46,258 bases of DNA from Thomasclavelia spiroformis (GTDB lineage Bacteria > Bacillota_I > Bacilli_A > Erysipelotrichales > Coprobacillaceae). The stretch covers positions 1 to 46,258 of the forward strand of contig JAGZCC010000011.1 of the NCBI GenBank assembly GCA_018369555.1, in the 5' to 3' direction. Shown here in pieces: positions 26,250 through 35,094 of this stretch (positions are counted from its first letter, which is position 1; each line of letters begins with the position of its first letter). The position numbers and the translations under genes were made by a program. The notes beneath the pieces are model-generated. The model did not search any database. It was not told where the DNA came from and worked only from the letters and a program-made list of their open reading frames with translations.

Positions 26250-27476
26250 TTAAACATGTTTAATTACAAAATAATTCTTTTTACCACGGCGTATTACCGT
26301 TGCTTCATTTCCAAAAGCATTTTCTTTTTTTACAACAAAGTCAACATCTTTGATTCTTTCACCATTAATTAAAACAGAACCACCGTTTACAAATTCTCTA
26401 GCTTCTCGTTTACTTTTTGCTCCACCACAAGTGATTAAAGCATCTAAAATATTTAAATCTTCATTTACATCAACACTTGGTACTCCTTCAAAACATACTT
26501 TTACTTGATCTAGTGTAAGTGATTGAATTTGTCCTGAAAATAACATTTTAGAAATATTTTGTGCTTCTTCATATGCTTCTTTACCATGTAAGAATGTAAT
26601 TACTTCACGAGCTAATGCTTGATGAGCTTCTCTTAAATGTGGTTGTGTTTTATTTTTTTCTTCTAATTCCATAATTTCTTCTGGTGTTAAGAATGTTAAG
26701 AATTTTAAGTAATCAATTACTTTCTCATCTTCTGAGTTAATAAAGAATTGATACATTTCATATGGTGATGTTTTTTCTTTGTCTAACCAGATAGCTTTAC
26801 CATTTGTTTTACCAAATTTAGTTCCATCACTCTTAGTTAATAATGGCATTGTAAAACCATATGCTTCTTTACCATCTTTTTTTCTAATTAATTCAATTCC
26901 TGCCGTAATATTACCCCATTGATCTTGACCAGCAACTTGCATTACACAATTTTTGTTATTATAAAGCCATTCAAAATCCATAGCTTGCATGATCATATAT
27001 GAAAATTCTGTATATGTGATTCCGGCATCTAAACGACGTTTTACAATATCTTTGTTAAGCATATAATTAACATTGAAATATTTACCATACTCTCTTAAAA
27101 AATCAATAAAGTTAAGATCTTTTGACCAATCAAAGTTATTTACAACTTCAAACCCAAAAATATCTTGTGCTTGTTTTTTTAGACAATTAAAGTTATGTTC
27201 TACTGTTTCTTTAGTAATCATCGGTCTTTCAGTATCTGGTTTTGGATCACCAATTAAACCTGTTGCACCACCAACTAATAAAATTGGATTATGTCCAGCA
27301 TCTTTTAAACGTTTAGAAATTAAAAAAGATGAAAAATGTCCAATATGTAAACTATCTCCAGTAGGATCAGTTCCAATATAAAAAGTCATTCCCCCATTAT
27401 TTAATTTCTCTTCTAAATCTGGTGAACTAACGTCCTTAATTAGCCCACGCCATACTAATTCATCATAAATCTTCAT
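26250..27476 (-). CDS. tyrS: Tyrosyl-tRNA synthetase
   Basis: Class I synthetase charging tRNA-Tyr. It has 408 residues: HIGH at 44-47, the tyrosine-binding QVAGQDQWGNI near 180-190, the KMSKS-equivalent KFGKT at 220-224, and a C-terminal S4 RNA-binding domain (SKREAREFVNGGSVLINGERI). GGAGGATAG precedes the ATG. Expression is controlled by the tyrosine T-box leader directly upstream. Confidence 0.98.
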   Translation of the reverse strand: MKIYDELVWRGLIKDVSSPDLEEKLNNGGMTFYIGTDPTGDSLHIGHFSSFLISKRLKDAGHNPILLVGGATGLIGDPKPDTERPMITKETVEHNFNCLKKQAQDIFGFEVVNNFDWSKDLNFIDFLREYGKYFNVNYMLNKDIVKRRLDAGITYTEFSYMIMQAMDFEWLYNNKNCVMQVAGQDQWGNITAGIELIRKKDGKEAYGFTMPLLTKSDGTKFGKTNGKAIWLDKEKTSPYEMYQFFINSEDEKVIDYLKFLTFLTPEEIMELEEKNKTQPHLREAHQALAREVITFLHGKEAYEEAQNISKMLFSGQIQSLTLDQVKVCFEGVPSVDVNEDLNILDALITCGGAKSKREAREFVNGGSVLINGERIKDVDFVVKKENAFGNEATVIRRGKKNYFVIKHV

Positions 27477-27496
27477 TTCCTATCCTCCATATAAAT

Positions 27497-27705
27497 AAAA
27501 AAGACTTCATCTTAAAGGACGAAATCTCGCGGTACCACCTTTATTCATGTTTATAACATGCACTTTCAAAATAGATAACGGTATTACCCGTCTAGACTTT
27601 TCATCTAGAAACTCCAGAGTGTATTCATCAGTAGTACATCCTTGTTTACACCAACCACAAGGTCTCTTAAATGCCTATTTTGACTAGTATTTTCCTTCAA
27701 CGTCA
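27497..27705 (-). promoter_or_regulatory. T-box riboswitch leader of tyrS (Tyr specifier UAC)
   Basis: The minus-strand RNA carries the canonical T-box AGGUGGUACCGCG (27540-27528). Downstream is a 9-bp terminator stem (27518-27526 with 27503-27511) and a U6 tract. Upstream is the Stem I/III region with hairpin UCUAGA-N7-UCUAGA. The specifier loop GAAUACA presents UAC (27623-27621), a tyrosine codon. Uncharged tRNA-Tyr would pair with the T-box and prevent termination. Confidence 0.95.
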
Positions 27706-27711
27706 TAATTG

Positions 27712-27740
27712 ATTATATTCTAAAACCAAAAATAAGTCAA
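27712..27740 (-). promoter_or_regulatory. Sigma-A promoter of the tyrS T-box transcript
   Basis: On the minus strand TTGACT (27740-27735), 17 nt, TATAAT (27717-27712). It is close to full consensus and sits just before the T-box leader. Confidence 0.85.
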
Positions 27741-27769
27741 TAATCCATCTTTAATGGTCAACTCAAAAA

Positions 27770-28225
27770 TTATAATTCTTTTTTCATATAAATTACATCT
27801 TCCATTAGATTATAATAATAGGCATCACATTCTTGAAAACCTAGCTTTTTATATAAATGAATTGCTTCTTGTAATGGTTTGATCGTATCTAAAACCATTT
27901 CCTTGTAGCCATCATTTTTAGCAAGTTTTAATAATTCTCTTACCATCTTTTCTCCAATTTTTTGACCTCGATATTTATTTTTTACATACAATCTTTTCAT
28001 TTCACAACAATTATTATCATAACGATGATAAGCAACCATCCCTACTACTTTATTATTTTCAATACATACAAGTAGTCTACCATTAGGATCAGTATACTTT
28101 TTTGCAAGATCAGCCAATTCCTCATCAAAATTTTGAAATGATAAATCACGATTCAAATATTCTGTATATTCATAGATTAATTCTTCTACTTGATCTATAT
28201 ATAAATCTCCATTAATAATTTTCAT
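27770..28225 (-). CDS. GNAT-family N-acetyltransferase
   Basis: A 151-residue GNAT enzyme. The acetyl-CoA-binding motif RGQKIG lies at 86-91, preceded by the typical MKRLYVKNKY strand and followed by LYKKLGFQE in motif B. The acceptor is not predictable. It lies between the Vat-like gene and the tyrS leader on the same strand, with its own possible promoter (TTTGAA, 16 nt, TATAAT at 28266-28239). No terminator separates it from the tyrS promoter. Confidence 0.9.
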   Translation of the reverse strand: MKIINGDLYIDQVEELIYEYTEYLNRDLSFQNFDEELADLAKKYTDPNGRLLVCIENNKVVGMVAYHRYDNNCCEMKRLYVKNKYRGQKIGEKMVRELLKLAKNDGYKEMVLDTIKPLQEAIHLYKKLGFQECDAYYYNLMEDVIYMKKEL

Positions 28226-28317
28226 CCTATCACCTTATATTATAGTATCATAATATTTATTTCAAAAAATTTTATTTAAGTCAATATTTTTATCACCTTT
28301 ACATCTTAGATAAATAA

Positions 28318-28959
28318 TTATTTATTATTTAAATATTCCTTAAATACTTTTTTCACTTTTTTTAAATCAGGGTCACACAATAATGGTAAAAATTCTACTA
28401 ATTTTTCAGGTTCAAAATCCCACCATCTTACTTTCAATAATATTTCAATTAATTCATCATCAAAACGTTTTTTAATAAGTTTAGCTGGATTTCCACCAAC
28501 AACACTATATACATTTTTTGTTACTACTGAATAAGCACCAATTATTGCTCCATCACCAATTTTAACACCTGACATAATCACACTTTCTCTTCCAATCCAG
28601 ACATCATTATCAATAACAATGTCTCCTTTAAATGGTAACTGTGATAAATGTTCAGGTGTATTTTTATTCCATAAACCTCCAAAAACATTAAATGGGTATG
28701 TTGTTACACTACTAATTCGATGATTAGCTAGCCCCATAATAAATTTTGTTTTAGATGCAATTGAGCAAAATTTATCACCAAATTCGGGATAATTGAAAAG
28801 AACATTATTTTGTTCAAATTTAATTGGATCCTCAATATCATCATAATATGTATAGTCACCGATGATAATATTTGATGCTTTTACAACATTTTTTATAAAA
28901 CATGATGTTTTACAGTCATTTAAAAAAATTTCATTTGGGTTTTGTATATAATCATTCAT
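28318..28959 (-). CDS. Vat/CatB-like xenobiotic O-acetyltransferase (left-handed beta-helix)
   Basis: 213 residues of the hexapeptide-repeat acetyltransferase family close to streptogramin A (Vat) and type-B chloramphenicol acetyltransferases. The catalytic histidine H80 lies in GLANHRISSVTTYPFNVFGG, followed by the helix coils (VIDNDVWIGRESVIM, VKIGDGAIIGAYSVV) and GGNPAKLIKKRF. The C-terminal KVRWWDFEPEKL is also family-typical. Compared with the usual V-x-PY-x-VVGGNPAK, about two residues appear missing before YSVVGGNPAK. Most such proteins in gut Firmicutes are uncharacterised, so resistance is not implied. GGAGG precedes the ATG. Confidence 0.88.
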   Translation of the reverse strand: MNDYIQNPNEIFLNDCKTSCFIKNVVKASNIIIGDYTYYDDIEDPIKFEQNNVLFNYPEFGDKFCSIASKTKFIMGLANHRISSVTTYPFNVFGGLWNKNTPEHLSQLPFKGDIVIDNDVWIGRESVIMSGVKIGDGAIIGAYSVVTKNVYSVVGGNPAKLIKKRFDDELIEILLKVRWWDFEPEKLVEFLPLLCDPDLKKVKKVFKEYLNNK

Positions 28960-28980
28960 TATTTTTATCCTCCGTTATTT

Positions 28981-29049
28981 TTAAATTATCACGCCCTTTC
29001 TTTCTTCATATCCCACAGCTACTGCTTTTATTTTTCTTATTTCTTTCAT
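28981..29049 (-). CDS. Possible 22-residue leader peptide or gene remnant upstream of the Vat-like gene
   Basis: ATG at 29049 with GAGGT 8 nt upstream opens a 22-codon frame (KEIRKIKAVAVGYEERKG and a short tail) ending 21 nt before the Vat-like start. Its KAVAVGY start faintly resembles the N-terminus of small FlhB-C-like (YlqH) proteins, so it could be a truncated remnant. Equally, short upstream frames often regulate antibiotic-acetyltransferase genes. No promoter is evident between it and the ccpA terminator. Confidence 0.3.
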   Translation of the reverse strand: MKEIRKIKAVAVGYEERKGVII

Positions 29050-29062
29050 AAGTATTTACCTC

Positions 29063-29106
29063 AAAAAAAAAAAAAAAAAAAATGAATAGAAACTTTTCTA
29101 TTCATT
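29063..29106 (-). terminator. ccpA intrinsic terminator with a 20-U tract
   Basis: An 11-bp stem (29081-29091 with 29096-29106) with a 4-nt loop contains the ccpA stop codon. It is followed on the minus strand by an uninterrupted run of 20 T (29082-29063), the longest homopolymer I see in the window. Confidence 0.9.
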
Positions 29107-30102
29107 GGTAGAATTACGTTTAATAAACATGTGTCTTACAGCAATTTCTTTTGACTCAATTTTTTCATCATGTAAAAATTTAGTCAACAAACGAACTGCA
29201 AGTGCCCCCATATCATATACAGGCACATTTAGAGACGATAAAGTAGGTTTACACATAATTGAATAACTAGTATTCAACATCCCTACAACTTCCATTTCTT
29301 CAGGAATTTTAATTCCATTTTCCTGAGCTGCATTAATTACTGCTACACCATCTTTATCATACCCACAAAATACTAAATCATGTTTATGATTCTTAAAGTA
29401 TTCTACAAAGTGAGGATATGTATTTTCATAATGACTTGAACTTGTAAGAATTTGGTTTGTTGTAAAAACCTTATCATATTTTTTATATGTTTCTTTTATT
29501 CCTTCAATAATTTCATCACTCTTGATTAAATTCTGCTTTGGTAAAATATAAACAATATCATCTTTTCCTTTAGCTAAATAACGATCAACTATTTCTTCAG
29601 CCGCTTTTTTTACATCGATATAGATAGATCCAATATTATCACCAGATATCTTTTTACCAATTACTACAATTGGTAATTTATATTTAACAATTGATTCAAT
29701 CATTTCATCAATATTTTCATTATTAAACAAAATAGCTCCATCTACTCTAGATTTAACTAAACGTTCTGTAATATCAGCAACTGTATTTTCATCACCAATA
29801 TCATCAGTAGTATACATATTGATATTATAATCTAAATGTCTTCCAGTATCACCAATACCACCAATCATATTTTTTACATGAGCAAATAATGATTGAGGAA
29901 AAACAATCGCAATTGTTGTTGTTTTACTTGTCGCTAGTCCTCGGGCAATATCGTTAGGTTTAAAATCTAAGCGCTCAATAACTTCCAAGACTTTTTGTTT
30001 TGTTTTATCTCGAACAACACTAGAACCGTTAATCACTCGAGAAACTGTCGCAAGAGAAACACCGGCTTCTCTTGCAACATCATAAATCGTAACCTTTTTC
30101 AT
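29098..30102 (-). CDS. ccpA: LacI-family regulator, catabolite control protein A
   Basis: 334 residues: LacI helix-turn-helix ITIYDVAREAGVS-type start (residues 4-26), the hinge helix NDIARGLA, then a periplasmic-binding-protein-like effector and HPr-Ser-P-binding core. The C-terminus (PTLSSLNVPVYDMGALAVRL) closely follows CcpA. Synteny supports this: murC-ytxG-ytxH precede ccpA in B. subtilis as well. CcpA represses or activates carbon genes at cre sites. The start overlaps ytxH (TAATG). If it is not CcpA itself, it is a close paralogue. Confidence 0.87.
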   Translation of the reverse strand: MKKVTIYDVAREAGVSLATVSRVINGSSVVRDKTKQKVLEVIERLDFKPNDIARGLATSKTTTIAIVFPQSLFAHVKNMIGGIGDTGRHLDYNINMYTTDDIGDENTVADITERLVKSRVDGAILFNNENIDEMIESIVKYKLPIVVIGKKISGDNIGSIYIDVKKAAEEIVDRYLAKGKDDIVYILPKQNLIKSDEIIEGIKETYKKYDKVFTTNQILTSSSHYENTYPHFVEYFKNHKHDLVFCGYDKDGVAVINAAQENGIKIPEEMEVVGMLNTSYSIMCKPTLSSLNVPVYDMGALAVRLLTKFLHDEKIESKEIAVRHMFIKRNSTNE

Positions 30103-30578
30103 TAATCTTTTAAATCCTCTATGATAATATCTAATTCATCTTCAATATCATCCATAGCATCATCTAGTTTTTGTATCGCATCAAAATCTTTGTCTTGAAT
30201 TTTTGTCTTGATTTCACTTATTGTACTAGTTAAATCTGTACTAACTTTATTAACCGCTTCTTTAAAATTTGCATATTCATCACTTGATTTAATTGAATTA
30301 GCTAATTGCTCTAATTTATCTTTTAAATTAGATAATTTAGCACCTGTTGTTTCCTTAAATTCATCTAAATCAAACTCTTCGATTGCTTGTTTAATTTCAT
30401 CAATTGTATTATTAACTAATGACTCAATATCTTCTTTTGTCATATTTTGGGCTTTATCATATAACTCTTGAGATTTGTCCTTAAGATTTTGTCTCAATTC
30501 ACTACCTTTTTTTGGTGCCAATAACATACCGACTACTGTTCCAATACCTACACCTGCAATAAATTTTCCAATTTTCAT
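30102..30578 (-). CDS. ytxH: YtxH-domain membrane-associated protein
   Basis: 158 residues. The glycine-rich N-terminal hydrophobic segment (FIAGVGIGTVVGMLLAPKKG) is the signature of YtxH/gas-vesicle-protein-like domains, followed by long amphipathic helices rich in Lys, Asp and Glu. B. subtilis YtxH is a general-stress protein of unknown mechanism. It lies 15 nt after ytxG and 1 nt overlaps ccpA. Confidence 0.85.
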   Translation of the reverse strand: MKIGKFIAGVGIGTVVGMLLAPKKGSELRQNLKDKSQELYDKAQNMTKEDIESLVNNTIDEIKQAIEEFDLDEFKETTGAKLSNLKDKLEQLANSIKSSDEYANFKEAVNKVSTDLTSTISEIKTKIQDKDFDAIQKLDDAMDDIEDELDIIIEDLKD

Positions 30579-30593
30579 AATAATCTCACCTTT

Positions 30594-30884
30594 CTAAAAT
30601 TTCTTTTTAAAAAAATTAATAATCGTTCCAAGCAAACTAAATTTAGGACGTTTAGGATCAAAAAAACGTGCAATTGATTCAACTGGAGCATTCAATAATC
30701 TTAACTTATAAGAAATATCATCCATAATCTTTTCAGCTTTATTAATCGTATTTTGCGCCATTTCTACAGTATTACCAATTTGTTTAACTGTAATTGAACT
30801 ACGAAGCAATAAAATACCCAAACATACTAAAGCAAAAGCCCCTGCTAAAATCAAAACACAGTAACAAATATCTAAAGCAGTCAT
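30594..30884 (-). CDS. ytxG: DUF948 (YtxG-like) membrane protein
   Basis: 96 residues with one N-terminal transmembrane helix (about 5-27) and a short amphipathic helix region ending FFKKKF. It fits DUF948/YtxG by size, topology and position between murC and ytxH. Function unknown. A GAGG site lies before the ATG. Confidence 0.8.
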   Translation of the reverse strand: MTALDICYCVLILAGAFALVCLGILLLRSSITVKQIGNTVEMAQNTINKAEKIMDDISYKLRLLNAPVESIARFFDPKRPKFSLLGTIINFFKKKF

Positions 30885-30910
30885 AACCTTACCTCGACTT
30901 TCTAATTCAT

Positions 30911-30919
30911 ATTATATCA
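30911..30919 (-). promoter_or_regulatory. Internal extended -10 promoter before ytxG-ytxH-ccpA
   Basis: TG-A-TATAAT (minus strand, 30919-30911) in the 48-nt gap between murC and ytxG. It would let ccpA be transcribed independently of the hisS T-box. Confidence 0.5.
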
Positions 30920-30932
30920 CAATCTTAAATAC

Positions 30933-32243
30933 TTATATAGAATTTTTTATTGCGATAACTTTTTCTTCTAGTTTATAAATATCTTTACTTGACATAAACA
31001 AGAAGACAACATCATCATATTGAGCCAACTCTTTTGCTGCTTCTTGATCTTCGTTGATAACCTTTGCTCTTGGTAAATTTTTAGCTATATCATAGATATC
31101 AATATCAATTCCTTCTTCTTTAACAGCATTTTCTGGAAATGGACAAAAATATGGATAATCAGCTAAATCCATGGCACGAGCAAATTCTACTGCAAACCTT
31201 GCTCCACGCGAAAAACGATCTGGTTTAAAAACAGCAACGATTTTTTTACCGGGATATCTAACTCTAGTAGCTTCAATAACATATTTAATTGCAGTTGGAT
31301 GATGAGCATAATCATCTACATAAATATTATTTCCAACTTCTGTTACAGTGTAACGACGCTTAGTACCTTGAAAAGTTGATAATTTATTTTGAATATATTC
31401 ATTATCCATATTCTCTAAATAACCAAGTGTAATAATTGCAAGTGAGTTATAAAGCATATGATTACCAAAGAACGGTAAATTAAAGTGCCCAAATAATTCA
31501 TTGTGAATATATACATCAAAAGAAAAACCTAAATTATTCTCAATTACATTTACCGCTCTAACGTCATTATAGTCATTTAAACCAAATCTCATAACTCTTT
31601 TTTCAAAATTTATTTTCTTGATATTTGGATCATCGCCCCAAACAATTACCGTATCTTTTACTTGATTAGCAAATTTTTCAAATGATTTAATATAACGTTC
31701 TAAATTACCAAAATAATCAACATGATCTAATTCAATATTATTAATGATTGCATAATTAGGATAATAATGTAAAAAATGATCCTGAAACTCACATGATTCA
31801 GCAATAAAATATTTACTGTCTTTACATGCATGACCAGTTCCGTCGCCAATTAATACTGTAGTTTTATCAAAATCTTCAAATAAATGATAAGCCATTCCCG
31901 TTGTTGTTGTTTTACCATGAGTTCCAGCAATACTAATTGAAATAAAGTTTTCCATAAATTTTCCTAAAAACTCAAAATAACGATAACATTTAACTGTTGG
32001 ATTAGCTAATGCTGCTTTTACTTCCACGTGATCATCACTAAAAGCATTTCCAATAATAACAGTATAGCCATCTTTAATATTATTAGCATCAAAAGAATAA
32101 ATTGGAATATTTCTCTTTTTTAACTCTTCTTCAATAAAAATATATTTATCAATATCACTACCACAAACATCATTGCCAAGTTCATGAAGAATTTCTGCAA
32201 GCGGTGCCATTCCCGAACCTTTTATACCTATAAAATAATACAT
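30933..32243 (-). CDS. murC: UDP-N-acetylmuramate-L-alanine ligase MurC
   Basis: Adds L-alanine to UDP-MurNAc in peptidoglycan synthesis. It has 436 residues: N-terminal Rossmann motif GIKGSGMAPL at 6-15, ATP-binding AGTHGKTTTT at 106-115, the Mur ligase NNIELDHVDYF motif, and DDYAHHPTAIKY in the C-terminal domain. It lies 33 nt after pepP with GAGGTGA before the ATG. The neighbourhood murC-ytxG-ytxH matches B. subtilis. Confidence 0.95.
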   Translation of the reverse strand: MYYFIGIKGSGMAPLAEILHELGNDVCGSDIDKYIFIEEELKKRNIPIYSFDANNIKDGYTVIIGNAFSDDHVEVKAALANPTVKCYRYFEFLGKFMENFISISIAGTHGKTTTTGMAYHLFEDFDKTTVLIGDGTGHACKDSKYFIAESCEFQDHFLHYYPNYAIINNIELDHVDYFGNLERYIKSFEKFANQVKDTVIVWGDDPNIKKINFEKRVMRFGLNDYNDVRAVNVIENNLGFSFDVYIHNELFGHFNLPFFGNHMLYNSLAIITLGYLENMDNEYIQNKLSTFQGTKRRYTVTEVGNNIYVDDYAHHPTAIKYVIEATRVRYPGKKIVAVFKPDRFSRGARFAVEFARAMDLADYPYFCPFPENAVKEEGIDIDIYDIAKNLPRAKVINEDQEAAKELAQYDDVVFLFMSSKDIYKLEEKVIAIKNSI

Positions 32244-32276
32244 TTATATCACCTCGCCATCATTTTATCACAAAAA

Positions 32277-33350
32277 CTAAATTACAATCAAATCTTTAGT
32301 ATAACTATTTAAAACCTTACATCCATCTTTAGTAACTAAAACTAAATCCTCAATTCTTACCCCAAATTTACCAGCTAAATATACCCCCGGTTCAATTGAA
32401 AAAACCATTCCTTCTTGAACTTCTAAATCAAAGTTTACAGAAACATCGCCATATTCATGAACATCTTTACCAATAAAATGTCCTAAACGATGATTAAATT
32501 CCTTTCCATAACCAGCTTTAGTAATCAAATCACGAGCAGTTTTATCAATATCACAAAGTTTTACCCCCGGTTTAATTATAGCTTCAGCTGCTTCATTTGC
32601 CGCTTTAACTAATTCATACACTTCTTTAGCTTCTTGACTGACTTCTTTATAAAATACTGTTCTTGTCATATCTGAACAATATCCTTGATACTTACATCCC
32701 ATATCTATAATGATACTATCTCCGGGGTTTAAACGACTATCATCATTTTCATGATGAGGATTTGCACCATTTTTACCATAAGCAACGATTGTATCAAAAC
32801 TGATATCAGTTGCACCTAATTTTTGATAAATATCCTTTAATTTACTCGCAACTTCAACTTCACTTAAATCAAGTGCAACTTGCTTTATCATCTCATTCAT
32901 TGCTTTATCATTAATAATACTTGCTTCAATCATTAATTGTTGTTCACGATCATCTTTGACCATTCTTTTATAATCAACACACTTTGAACCATTAACAAAT
33001 TTAACATCTGGTAATTTTTCCATTAAATCAAGTAAGAAATTAGCACTCCAATGCTTATCTATTCCAATTTTTTTAACCTCTTTTAAATTATCAACAATTG
33101 TTTGGATAGCATCATCTACATCACTATGCCAAACAATATCAATTCCTAAATCTTTATCAACAAAAAACAATTTATTAAAAAATAACTTATGATCACCTTT
33201 AGCTCCTAGCATTAAAACATACATTCTTTCACCAGGATTATTAACATAATCGATTAAATAATCAATTGATGAAGGTTCGCTGATCAATAAATAATCAAGA
33301 CCAGCTTCCTTCATATTAGCTACAACACCATCAATTCTTTCTTTATTCAT
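32277..33350 (-). CDS. M24-family Xaa-Pro peptidase
   Basis: 357 residues of the creatinase/aminopeptidase P fold. An N-terminal non-catalytic domain is followed by the dimetal site: two aspartates in IIDMGCKYQGYCSDMTRT, histidine in GHFIGKDVHEY, and glutamates in FSIEPGVY and GVRIEDLV. It removes N-terminal residues before proline or is a proline dipeptidase (PepP or PepQ type). I chose the ATG at 33350, overlapping aspS by 8 nt; an upstream TTG at 33356 is possible. Confidence 0.92.
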   Translation of the reverse strand: MNKERIDGVVANMKEAGLDYLLISEPSSIDYLIDYVNNPGERMYVLMLGAKGDHKLFFNKLFFVDKDLGIDIVWHSDVDDAIQTIVDNLKEVKKIGIDKHWSANFLLDLMEKLPDVKFVNGSKCVDYKRMVKDDREQQLMIEASIINDKAMNEMIKQVALDLSEVEVASKLKDIYQKLGATDISFDTIVAYGKNGANPHHENDDSRLNPGDSIIIDMGCKYQGYCSDMTRTVFYKEVSQEAKEVYELVKAANEAAEAIIKPGVKLCDIDKTARDLITKAGYGKEFNHRLGHFIGKDVHEYGDVSVNFDLEVQEGMVFSIEPGVYLAGKFGVRIEDLVLVTKDGCKVLNSYTKDLIVI

Positions 33351-35094
33351 CTTCAATCACCGCAATTTTAAGTTCATCTAATTGTTCTTTATCAACTTTA
33401 CCTGGCGCTTTAGACATTGGACATACCGCACTAGCATTTTTAGGGAATGCAATTACTTCACGAATATTTTCACTATTAGTTAAAATCATCGCTAGACGAT
33501 CTAACCCTAAAGCAAACCCTCCATGTGGTGGTGTTCCATATTGGAATGCTTCAACAAACCAGCCAAATTGGCTATCAATTCTTTCTTGAGTGAAACCTAA
33601 TGCCCTAAAAGCTCGTTCTTGTAATTCTTGTTCATAAATACGTTGTGAACCGCCACCTAATTCAAATCCATTTAAAACAATGTCATAAGCATCAGCTAAA
33701 CAATTGGCAGGATCATTTTCAATTTTATCAAGATCACTATCTTTTGGACGAGTAAATGGATGATGAACTGCATAATAACGTTTTGTTTCTTCATCATATT
33801 CAAACATTGGAAAATCAACGACCCATAAAAATGCATATTCATCTTGACGATATAATTTTAATTCTTTACCCAAATGATTTCTAAGTGCTGCTAAAGCATC
33901 ACAAACAACATTATATTTAGCATCACTTACAAATAATAATAAATCATCATCATTAGCATCCATCGCTGCTAGTAAATGTGTCATTTGTTCATCACTAAAG
34001 AATTTTGCAATTGGCCCTTCTGCTTTTCCATCTTTAACTTTTAACCATGCTAGTCCTTTAGCTTTATATGTTTTAACAATATCTGTTAATTTATCAATTG
34101 CTTTACGAGAAAAATTATTAGCTTCCCCTTTAACATTTATTCCTTTAACATGTCCATTTGCCTCTAAAGCACTTTTAAACACCATAAAATCTACATCTTT
34201 AACAACTTCATCTAAATTAACTAATTCTAAACCAAAACGAATATCTGGTTTATCAATCCCATATTTTTCCATTGCTTCATGCCATGTCATTCGAGGAAGT
34301 GGTAATTGTAAATCAATTCCTTTTACATCTTTCATCACCTTAGCCACTAATTGTTCACCAAGAGTAATGATTTCATCAGTAGTCATAAAACTCATTTCCA
34401 CATCTACTTGAGTAAATTCTGGTTGACGATCTAAACGCAAATCTTCATCTCTAAAACAACGTGCAATTTGATAATAACGTTCAAATCCAGAAACCATTAA
34501 TAATTGTTTAAATAGTTGTGGTGATTGTGGCAAAGCATAAAATGAACCATTATGTACCCTTGAAGGAACTAAAAAGTCTCTAGCACCTTCAGGAGTAGAA
34601 CGATTTAAATATGGTGTTTCAATATCAATAAAATCATGATTATCTAAAAATTCACGAATACTACGAGTTATTTTATGACGTGTAATGATTTTATTTTGCA
34701 TTACTGGTCTTCTAAGGTCTAAATAACGATATTGCATTCTTGCATCTTCACTTGCATCAGTATCATCACTTGTATAAATTGGAGTTACTTTTGCTGTATT
34801 AATAATATCAATTTGATTAGCTTCAATTTCAATATCTCCAGTAGGCATATTGGGATTTTTTGAACTACGTTCAATAACTTTTCCAACAACATGTAACACA
34901 TATTCATTTTTAATGTCTTTAGCTAAAGCTTCCATTTCTTCATTTAATACAATTTGTGTAATTCCATAACGATCTCTTAAATCAATAAATACTAATGACC
35001 CAAGATTTCTTTTTTTAGCTACCCATCCTTTTAATTCAACAATTTTATTTACATCACTTATTCTTAGTTCCCCATTATTATGTGTTCTATTCAT
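33343..35094 (-). CDS. aspS: Aspartyl-tRNA synthetase
   Basis: Class IIb synthetase, 583 residues from the ATG at 35094, which has GGAGGG 8 nt upstream within the end of hisS. The longer frame from 35121 adds an unlikely extension. It has the anticodon-binding OB fold (residues 1-105), motif 2 FRDEDLRLDRQPEFTQ, a bacterial GAD insertion, and motif 3 GGFALGLDRL. It overlaps hisS by 8 nt and pepP by 8 nt, so translation of all three is coupled. Confidence 0.97.
   Translation of the reverse strand: MNRTHNNGELRISDVNKIVELKGWVAKKRNLGSLVFIDLRDRYGITQIVLNEEMEALAKDIKNEYVLHVVGKVIERSSKNPNMPTGDIEIEANQIDIINTAKVTPIYTSDDTDASEDARMQYRYLDLRRPVMQNKIITRHKITRSIREFLDNHDFIDIETPYLNRSTPEGARDFLVPSRVHNGSFYALPQSPQLFKQLLMVSGFERYYQIARCFRDEDLRLDRQPEFTQVDVEMSFMTTDEIITLGEQLVAKVMKDVKGIDLQLPLPRMTWHEAMEKYGIDKPDIRFGLELVNLDEVVKDVDFMVFKSALEANGHVKGINVKGEANNFSRKAIDKLTDIVKTYKAKGLAWLKVKDGKAEGPIAKFFSDEQMTHLLAAMDANDDDLLLFVSDAKYNVVCDALAALRNHLGKELKLYRQDEYAFLWVVDFPMFEYDEETKRYYAVHHPFTRPKDSDLDKIENDPANCLADAYDIVLNGFELGGGSQRIYEQELQERAFRALGFTQERIDSQFGWFVEAFQYGTPPHGGFALGLDRLAMILTNSENIREVIAFPKNASAVCPMSKAPGKVDKEQLDELKIAVIEDE

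Noticed and set aside
26145..26372. 75-codon plus-strand frame
   Set aside because: Overlaps the tyrS 3' end and terminator; no ribosome-binding site or recognisable protein features.
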